Source: Clostridia bacterium (GTDB lineage: Bacteria > Bacillota > Clostridia > Oscillospirales > CAG-272). From it: a DNA stretch of 13,093 nt. The notes under the pieces are model-generated. The model ran no database searches. It was not told the origin of the DNA and saw only the letters and a program-made list of their open reading frames with translations. The DNA lies in the NCBI GenBank assembly GCA_017629925.1, contig JAGBWH010000021.1:1-13093 (forward strand). Direction: 5' to 3'. This document shows, one piece after another, positions 1-5,180 of the stretch (position 1 is the first letter of the stretch; every line of letters begins with the position of its first letter). The translations under genes and the position numbers were made by a program.

Positions 1-366
1 ATCCAAAAAATCGCAAAAAAACAACTGAAAATTCTTCTGCTTGGCTATAAAAAGCATGGCAGGGGAGAGGTGTATTACAGCGATAGGGTAGAAAGCCGAC
101 TCAATTGGATGTATCGCGCTTTGCCTTCTATCTTTGGGGCATTTGCGGTGGTATCCTTTGACAATCTTGCCATTGAGCAATTAGATCTCCGAAATCGCCT
201 GAAGCCTGAAGTGTTTTCCTCCTGCTATATGGGGGACGATGGCGAGGCGTCGATGTATGTGGATTTGGTGAAGGGAGAGTTTGGACTGTCCTCAATTTCT
301 GCAGAACGCTATCCCCTACTGCCAAGCGCGCAAGAGATGCTTCTATATCTTCATCAAACTCAATAG
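1..366 (+). CDS. C-terminal part of an uncharacterised, probable radical SAM protein
   Basis: The frame is open from the window's first base to a TAG at 364-366, giving about 121 residues with no start visible, so the 5' part lies outside the window. The fragment begins with a basic stretch ending in LLLGYKKHGRG. Further on it has SFDNLAIEQLDLRNRL, then YMGDDGEASMYVDLVKGEFG and SSISAERYPLL. This string of motifs matches my recollection of the C-terminal region of uncharacterised radical SAM proteins found in Bacteroidota, Bacillota and their phages. The CxxxCxxC cluster that would prove it should lie upstream and cannot be seen. The internal ATG near position 106 has no good ribosome binding site and is not a likely start. 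The identification is by family resemblance only. Confidence 0.6.
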   Translation: MQKIAKKQLKILLLGYKKHGRGEVYYSDRVESRLNWMYRALPSIFGAFAVVSFDNLAIEQLDLRNRLKPEVFSSCYMGDDGEASMYVDLVKGEFGLSSISAERYPLLPSAQEMLLYLHQTQ

Positions 367-449
367 ACAAAAAGTGACACGAGCAAAATGGGTGATGTTC
401 TTAGCGGAGAAATATGTGAGCAGATTTGCTCTGCGGTAGACAAATAATT

Positions 450-485
450 AACGCCGACAGATTTTTGGGAAAATCTGTCGGCGTT
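450..485. terminator. Perfect 16-bp hairpin, likely bidirectional terminator
   Basis: Arms 450-465 and 470-485 are exact reverse complements around a TGGG loop. The AAAA/TTTT base of the stem gives U-rich ends in both directions. It lies 31 nt past the stop of the minus-strand acetyltransferase gene and 84 nt past the plus-strand gene, so it can serve both. No long T-run follows outside the stem, so termination strength is uncertain. Confidence 0.7.
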
Positions 486-516
486 CGTTATTCGATAAAT
501 TGGAATTTGATTATCT

Positions 517-1011
517 CTAATTACGTTCATAAATCATTCGCCGTTCTGTATTTGATGTTCCAAGTATGATTTCTGCATCAGTCCCATCATATCTAAAGCC
601 GTATCGCTCATAGAAGCGGATTGCTTTGTTATTATCTTTCAATACCCAAACAGCAATCTTCTTGTAATCGGTAAGTTTCTCTATTGCAGCATTCATAAGA
701 GCATATCCGACTTTTAACCCATGATATTCTTCAAGCACATATATTGCATATACTTCGCCGTGTTCGGGTAGAGTAGCATCGCGGTATGCACCATATCCAA
801 CAAATCCGATGATTTTATCCCCATCTTTTGCGACCAATATATGTTCACGCCATTTATGTGCTACCTTTATACATTTCTCACGTGTGATGCCGCTCATGTA
901 TTCCGTATCAACTAAACCCGTGTATGTTTCATGCCAAGATTTATAATGCACATAAGCTTTGCCGTTAACTTCTTCTTCGCTTTCCATTTCTTTAATCAAA
1001 TATTTGCACAT
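517..1011 (-). CDS. GNAT-family N-acetyltransferase
   Basis: This 164-aa protein has a typical single GNAT domain, which transfers an acetyl group from acetyl-CoA to an amine in the cytosol. The acetyl-CoA-binding motif A is at residues about 91-109 (YVLEEYHGLKVGYALMNAA). Motif B is at about 121-140, with the usual NNKAIRFYERYGFR end. A beta-strand with IIGFVGYG lies at about 67-74. The start at 1011 is backed by GAGG eight bases upstream. The substrate cannot be read from the sequence. The gene has its own consensus promoter and a structured leader carrying a short ORF, an arrangement common for inducible resistance-type genes, so a drug or toxin substrate is possible but unproven. A strong hairpin ends the unit. 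It points opposite to both neighbours and looks like an inserted accessory cassette. Confidence 0.88.
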   Translation of the reverse strand: MCKYLIKEMESEEEVNGKAYVHYKSWHETYTGLVDTEYMSGITREKCIKVAHKWREHILVAKDGDKIIGFVGYGAYRDATLPEHGEVYAIYVLEEYHGLKVGYALMNAAIEKLTDYKKIAVWVLKDNNKAIRFYERYGFRYDGTDAEIILGTSNTERRMIYERN

Positions 1012-1032
1012 GGATAGAACCTCATCAAATTC

Positions 1033-1116
1033 TTATTTATCGTTCTGTTTTATCGCCAGTTTCGCCTTTGTATTACAAAGGCACAGGGCAAAGCCCATGC
1101 CCCTAAGGTTGCGCAT
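1033..1116 (-). CDS. Candidate 27-aa leader peptide of the acetyltransferase gene
   Basis: A 28-codon ORF starts at an ATG (1114-1116) preceded by GGAGGGGG and ends in TAA (1033-1035), 21 nt before the acetyltransferase start. It begins MRNLRGMGFALCLCNTKAK and ends in QNDK. A second in-frame ATG at codon 7 follows AGGGGC and could be the real start. The ORF sits wholly within the predicted leader RNA. Two palindromes overlap it: GGGC-AAA-GCCC (within 1085-1096) and CCTTTG-TATTA-CAAAGG (1065-1081). Position, ribosome binding site and overlap with hairpins fit a translational or transcriptional attenuation leader. Its expression is inferred, not shown. Confidence 0.45.
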   Translation of the reverse strand: MRNLRGMGFALCLCNTKAKLAIKQNDK

Positions 1117-1149
1117 CCCCCTCCGGGAGGGTGGCTTCCCTGTAGCCCC

Positions 1150-1178
1150 ATTATATCACAAATCGGCAGAGAAAACAA
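1150..1178 (-). promoter_or_regulatory. Promoter of the acetyltransferase transcript
   Basis: On the minus strand, TTGTTT (1173-1178), a 17-bp spacer and TATAAT (1150-1155) form a near-consensus sigma-A promoter. It carries an extended -10 (TGATATAAT). Transcription would begin near 1143, giving a leader of about 130 nt before the start codon. Confidence 0.7.
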
Positions 1179-1179
1179 G

Positions 1180-1332
1180 AGTTATATTCCGACTTCGTCG
1201 GAGTGATATTATCACTAATCGCGATAGTGATATTGAAGCCTTGCGGCTTCAGTGATATTCTATTCGCCTCCAAAACTCGCGAAGCGAATATCCCTGCGAA
1301 GCAATAGAACTCGCCAAGAGGCGAATAGAACT
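1180..1332. repeat. Array of small hairpins with 9-nt linkers
   Basis: On the plus strand the linker AGTGATATT occurs at 1202-1210, 1226-1234 and 1251-1259, with a variant AGTTATATT at 1180-1188, a period of 22-25 bp. Between the linkers lie hairpins: TCCGAC/GTCGGA (1188-1202), ATCACT/AGTGAT (1211-1231) and GAAGCC/GGCTTC (1235-1250). From about 1288 the linkers are related but inverted: AATATCCCT, then AATAGAACT at 1303-1311 and 1324-1332, flanking a CGCC-AAGA-GGCG hairpin. An 11-bp inverted repeat (1260-1270 and 1318-1328, CTATTCGCCTC/GAGGCGAATAG) spans the right half. No ORF here has coding character. The type resembles palindrome-rich repeats seen in gut Clostridia. Confidence 0.7.
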
Positions 1333-1393
1333 GGCGTGATACTCCATCAAGAGTATCACGCCAAAAGCTTTTGTCACTTTTTTATTTTTTCTT
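1332..1393 (+). terminator. 13-bp hairpin followed by T-rich tract
   Basis: Arms 1332-1344 and 1351-1363 (TGGCGTGATACTC and its complement) are perfect, with loop CATCAA. A T-rich stretch (1378-1390) follows only after about 14 nt, so this may be a weak plus-strand terminator. It may equally be the end unit of the hairpin array, shielding the downstream DUF421 gene. Confidence 0.4.
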
Positions 1394-1400
1394 TCATGAT
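1371..1400 (+). promoter_or_regulatory. Weak candidate promoter for the DUF421-DUF4363 pair
   Basis: TTGTCA (1371-1376), an 18-bp spacer and CATGAT (1395-1400) lie 42 bp before the DUF421 start. The -10 matches consensus at only four of six positions, so this is tentative. Confidence 0.3.
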
Positions 1401-1441
1401 AGGGCAAAAACAGCGCACACTAATAAAAACGAGGTGGGCGT

Positions 1442-2122
1442 ATGATTGCTATTTTTGTTAGAACTTTCATTTTATATATACTATTAACTTTAATATTTCG
1501 TATGATGGGCAAACGACAGGTGGGGGAACTTGAAATGTCAGACCTTGTTAGCACTTTGCTGCTTTCAGAGATTGCCGCACTCCCCATAGACAGCCCGGAC
1601 ATTCCTCTGCTTTATGCCATTATTCCCATTGGGGTGATTATGTGTCTTGAAGTGATCATCACGTATGCGAAAACCAAGTGCAATTGGCTCAAAAAATGTT
1701 TTGAAGGAGAGCCCGTGTTGCTCATTTGTCGAGGGGAAATCCGCACAGGGGCGCTTGAGAGTATGCGGATCACCTTAGATGAATTACTATCCGAATGTCG
1801 ACAACTTGGTATCAGCGATATATGCCAAGTGAATTATGCCATTTTAGAGCCAAATGGGAAGTTATCTGTCTTTCCAAAAACCGAATATGCGCCCCTTACC
1901 CCCTCCGTTTTGCACAAAAAAGTGGAGGAGAGCGGCATTTTGCACACCCTTGTGATAGACGGCGCGGTGCAATCTCAAAACCTCTCACTTTTGAAGATGA
2001 CGGAAAAGGATATCAAAAGAATTTGCCAAAGTCATCACACCCCATTGTCGCAGGTGCTGCTCATCGGCATAGACGACGGTGGTCATATTACGTTTATCCC
2101 TCGCAAGGAGGGGCAAAAATGA
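1442..2122 (+). CDS. DUF421 (YetF/YdfS-type) membrane protein
   Basis: This 226-aa protein opens with hydrophobic segments at about residues 2-22, 34-48 and 54-76. The family-typical GKRQVGELEMSDLV motif follows the first segment. The rest is a soluble alpha/beta domain in two parts, with ESMRITLDELLSECRQLGI and, later, VNYAILEPNGKLSVFPK, as in YetF, YdfS and related Bacillus proteins. The molecular function of DUF421 proteins is not established. Members are common in spore formers. The start is supported by GAGGTGG five bases before ATG. The stop codon overlaps the next start (ATGA, 2119-2122), so the two genes are almost certainly translated together. Length is normal for the family. Confidence 0.9.
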   Translation: MIAIFVRTFILYILLTLIFRMMGKRQVGELEMSDLVSTLLLSEIAALPIDSPDIPLLYAIIPIGVIMCLEVIITYAKTKCNWLKKCFEGEPVLLICRGEIRTGALESMRITLDELLSECRQLGISDICQVNYAILEPNGKLSVFPKTEYAPLTPSVLHKKVEESGILHTLVIDGAVQSQNLSLLKMTEKDIKRICQSHHTPLSQVLLIGIDDGGHITFIPRKEGQK

Positions 2123-2487
2123 AAACCTTCACATTTTCTGCGGTTATGCTTTTGGTGATTTTTTTGTGTGTATGTTTCAATGCTTTCTTTGCAAAAGAAA
2201 GTGTTTTGGCGTCTCTATGTGATGTAGAGGCGCTTGAGATGACAAACCTTTCACAAGCAGAAGCGCAACTTGCAGACTGCATGAGCCAATGGGAAAGAAG
2301 GCGTGTATATTTATCCATTGTGACAAACCGTGATGCGACACGTCAAGTCTCCCTTTACTATGCACAGTTAGAAAGTGCAGTTTTGACGGAAAACTATGAG
2401 GATTATCGTTTGCTTCTCTCGTCACTTAAATCCACGCTGTCTGAAATAAAGGAAGCACACCTACCCAAATTCTCTGTCATACTATAA
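2119..2487 (+). CDS. DUF4363-family small membrane-anchored protein
   Basis: This 122-aa protein starts at the ATG sharing ATGA with the upstream stop. It has a full AAGGAGG ribosome binding site seven bases before it. Residues 5-23 form one hydrophobic helix (FSAVMLLVIFLCVCFNAFF), an uncleaved anchor or signal. The remainder is mostly helical and rich in acidic and glutamine residues, with WERRRVYLSIVTN and a C-terminal LLLSSLKSTLSEIKEAH. These are features of DUF4363 proteins, which in Clostridia are usually encoded directly after a DUF421 gene. The function is unknown. Tight coupling suggests the two products act as a complex at the membrane. An upstream in-frame extension to 1795 overlaps DUF421 in another frame and is not real. 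Confidence 0.8.
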   Translation: MKTFTFSAVMLLVIFLCVCFNAFFAKESVLASLCDVEALEMTNLSQAEAQLADCMSQWERRRVYLSIVTNRDATRQVSLYYAQLESAVLTENYEDYRLLLSSLKSTLSEIKEAHLPKFSVIL

Positions 2488-2569
2488 TCATTTGTCTTTT
2501 AGTTGATGAAAACTAGAGTATGTTTTATGTTAGCCATAGATATACCCCGAAAAAGAGTATATAAAAAAG

Positions 2570-2602
2570 ACTACCGACTGCTGATTTGGTCGGTAGTTTT
2601 TT
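2570..2602. terminator. Bidirectional Rho-independent terminator
   Basis: Arms ACTACCGAC (2570-2578) and GTCGGTAGT (2589-2597) pair around a 10-nt loop. A T-tract follows to 2602 and an A-tract precedes the left arm. It lies 83 nt after the DUF4363 stop on the plus strand and 18 nt after the TIGR03936 stop on the minus strand, so it closes both converging transcripts. Confidence 0.85.
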
Positions 2603-2619
2603 GTGATTTTATAGGGGGT

Positions 2620-3342
2620 TTATCTAAAAACGGTCAAATCTGGTGCATAGATTTCCACTCTTCGTAGGCTATACCAAACATCCCCTTCGCATTGCATAAG
2701 GGGGGTGTGGGTGCGTAGCGCACCCAAAAGAAGATCTGGATTAAGAAATGCGTCGGGCGAGGCGGAAAGCACCCATCTGCCCACAATTTCTTCTTTCTCT
2801 TCGTCCCATTTCAGCGTGGCGCTGGCAATCATGGGTTTGAGATCCACTTCTCTCGGTTTGCCCGATTTGCCTGTTTTTTCTATGACAATCGAAGGCGAGG
2901 ACAAATACCGCTCCGCCTCTTCTGCATGGGCGGAAGAGATGCCATCATAGGCAATACAGAGGTCATACGCCAAATAGCCAATGCTACTGAGCTTGTTTTC
3001 GGGGATATAGGCATCAAGCACTTCTAAATGGGCATCAGGCATGACAGCCCGTAGGGCTTTGAGTGCCACGTCAGGCGAGGTAGGCTCACACAAACGAACA
3101 TCCATTAGTTCGCAATCACTTTCCATGCCCACAGAAAGAGGGGCGGCGAAAGTGATTTTCGGAATGGGATTAAAACCTTGCGTAAACCACAGGGGGAGTT
3201 TTGAACGCACAAGCGCTTTGGTCATGGTGCGGACAAAGTCAAGATGAGAAATGTATTGCAAAAGACCGTCTTTGCGCAAACGGAAGCGCATGGGGAAAAA
3301 CACGGCAGGGCCGTTTTGATTTACTTGCGCTTGGGGCACCAT
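2620..3342 (-). CDS. TIGR03936-family (DUF2344) radical-SAM-associated protein
   Basis: This 240-aa protein matches the DUF2344 family. It has RFRLRKDGLLQYISHLD near residue 20, then TKALVRSKLPLWFTQGFNPIPK, then FAAPLSVGMESDCELMDVRL. The family is encoded beside, or fused to, TIGR03960 radical SAM proteins, which implies a shared reaction that is still unknown. The start at 3342 has GGAGGTGA about seven bases upstream, which favours it over the internal Met18. The first 22 nt overlap the end of the TIGR03960 gene, so translation is probably coupled. It is the last gene of the operon, before the 2570-2602 terminator. In many Bacillota this pair is followed by ribonuclease G and the L21/L27 genes; here it is not. 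Confidence 0.9.
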   Translation of the reverse strand: MVPQAQVNQNGPAVFFPMRFRLRKDGLLQYISHLDFVRTMTKALVRSKLPLWFTQGFNPIPKITFAAPLSVGMESDCELMDVRLCEPTSPDVALKALRAVMPDAHLEVLDAYIPENKLSSIGYLAYDLCIAYDGISSAHAEEAERYLSSPSIVIEKTGKSGKPREVDLKPMIASATLKWDEEKEEIVGRWVLSASPDAFLNPDLLLGALRTHTPLMQCEGDVWYSLRRVEIYAPDLTVFR

Positions 3343-5180
3343 CTCAGCTCACCTCCACATTCTGACGCGCCACAACCGCTACATTGCTCGGCACAGCTTG
3401 GCGTCGTTTTTTCGCCATAGGCTTTTTCTCTTTCTCTCCAAAGAAATTCACGGCTCACACCGCACTCTATCATATCCCAAGGGAGAATTTCATCCTTTGA
3501 CATTTGTCGGTTGGCATAAAACGAGGGGTCAATGCCTACCTTTTCAAAACGGCGCATCCACGCATCAAAATCAAAACATTCATCCCATGCATCAAAGCAA
3601 ACGCCCTCCTCTACCGCCAAAGCGAGCACGGCAGACAGGCGTCTGTCACCTTTGGCAAAGATGGCTTCAAGGCGAGACACACGCGCATCATGCCAATGGA
3701 AACGCACATGCTTATTACGAATCACGGAGCGGAGAAACTCTTGCTTTTTCTCCATTTCCCCGAGTGTATCCTGCCCTTCCCATTGGAATGCGGTAAAAGG
3801 CTTTGGCACAAAGCAAGACACGCTTACCGTGACGTTGACGGAGCGGTTGCGTTCACTCTTGGGCAAAGAATAATACACATCCACCACTTTATTGGCAAGG
3901 TCGGCAATGCCGGCTAAATCTTCCTCTGTTTCGGTGGGGAGACCTTGCATAAAATAGAGTTTAACACTTCCCTTGCCTGCGCGGAAAGCAATTTCAGCCG
4001 AGCGCATCAAGTCTTCTTCGGACACGTTTTTGTTGATGACGTCGCGAAGCCGTTGTGTGCCTGCCTCGGGTGCGAAAGTAATACCGCTGGCACGAACAGA
4101 GGAGACCTTTTGCATGAGTTGCTCACCAAATGAGTCAATGCGAAGAGAGGGGAGCGAAAGCCCCACGTGAGCAGGATTAGCCCACTCGAGCAGTTTATCT
4201 GTCAGTTCGCCCAAAGCGGAATAGTCGCTTATGCTGAGGGTGATCATAGAAACTTCATCATGACCGCTATGGTCATAAAGGCATTTGGCTTGGCGAGAGA
4301 GTGTATCAGGGGATTTTTCACGAATGGGGCGATACACCATCCCCGCTTGGCAAAAACGGCAACCTCTGATACAGCCACGGCTTACCTCAATAACCGAACG
4401 ATCATGCACCGTTTCGATATAGGGCAAAATGAATTGTTCGGGGAAAGGTGCTTTATCAAGATCCTCTACAATTCTTTTCTTGATTTTCTTTGGAATATCG
4501 TCGTATTTGGGCAAAATGGCAGAAATGGTGCCATCTTCATGATAAGAAATCTCATACAGCGAGGGAACATAAAATCCTTTGAGTTTGGCTGCCTCATGGA
4601 GAAAAGCGGATTTGCTGTATGTGCCCTCTCGCTTCATTTTCATATAAAGACGACAGAGTTCGGGCAACGCCTCCTCCCCTTCGCCAATAGAAAAAATGTC
4701 AAAAAAATCAGCAAGCGGTTCGGCATTATAAGCGCAAGGGCCTCCGCCGAGCAGAATGGGGGCGTCTTCCCCCCTGTCTTTTGCATAGAGGGGAATGTTA
4801 GAGAGCATCATCATGTGAAGGGCTGTGGTGTAGCAGAGTTCATATTGCAATGTGAATGCCACGATATCACATTCACCCACAGGGCGTGCCGTTTCATGGG
4901 TGAGTAGGCAGAGCCCTCTTTTTTGCATTTCGCTATCCATATCCAGCCAAGGCGCATATACTCTTTCGCACGCCACGCCTTCGGTTTGGTTGAGCACATG
5001 GTAAAGAATACGCATACCAAGATTAGACATACCAATCTCATAGGTATCAGGAAAGCAAAAAGCAACGCGCATACGTACTTCGCTGTCCGGCTTTACAATT
5101 TGCCCGTATTCTCCACCCGTATATCTGCCCGGTTTTGACACGGAGCGCAGGACGGCGGCACGCTTTTGTTCATTGGTCAT
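3321..5180 (-). CDS. TIGR03960-family B12-binding-type radical SAM protein
   Basis: This 619-aa protein begins with a B12-binding-like Rossmann region (about residues 35-190: RVAFCFPDTYEIGMSNLGMR, then ILLGGGPCAYN and FSIGEGEEAL). A radical SAM core follows, with cluster cysteines C270, C274 and C277 in SRGCIRGCRFCQAG and later elements such as TFAPEAGTQRLRDVINK and KLYFMQGLPTET. The C-terminus carries five more cysteines (C596, C600, C603, C608, C615), which may bind a second metal centre. The family is widespread in Clostridia. Its reaction is unknown, though it sits near translation genes and pairs with TIGR03936. The ATG overlaps the previous gene by 11 nt (5170-5180), and GGGAG lies about ten bases upstream. 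Confidence 0.92.
   Translation of the reverse strand: MTNEQKRAAVLRSVSKPGRYTGGEYGQIVKPDSEVRMRVAFCFPDTYEIGMSNLGMRILYHVLNQTEGVACERVYAPWLDMDSEMQKRGLCLLTHETARPVGECDIVAFTLQYELCYTTALHMMMLSNIPLYAKDRGEDAPILLGGGPCAYNAEPLADFFDIFSIGEGEEALPELCRLYMKMKREGTYSKSAFLHEAAKLKGFYVPSLYEISYHEDGTISAILPKYDDIPKKIKKRIVEDLDKAPFPEQFILPYIETVHDRSVIEVSRGCIRGCRFCQAGMVYRPIREKSPDTLSRQAKCLYDHSGHDEVSMITLSISDYSALGELTDKLLEWANPAHVGLSLPSLRIDSFGEQLMQKVSSVRASGITFAPEAGTQRLRDVINKNVSEEDLMRSAEIAFRAGKGSVKLYFMQGLPTETEEDLAGIADLANKVVDVYYSLPKSERNRSVNVTVSVSCFVPKPFTAFQWEGQDTLGEMEKKQEFLRSVIRNKHVRFHWHDARVSRLEAIFAKGDRRLSAVLALAVEEGVCFDAWDECFDFDAWMRRFEKVGIDPSFYANRQMSKDEILPWDMIECGVSREFLWREREKAYGEKTTPSCAEQCSGCGASECGGELRWCPKRK

Noticed and set aside
1180..1332. 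CRISPR array
   Set aside because: Repeats are only 9 nt, the intervening units are themselves palindromes, the orientation flips midway, and no cas genes are present.
4167..4907. 246-aa plus-strand ORF
   Set aside because: It is antisense to the radical SAM gene, whose cluster motif and family match are clear.
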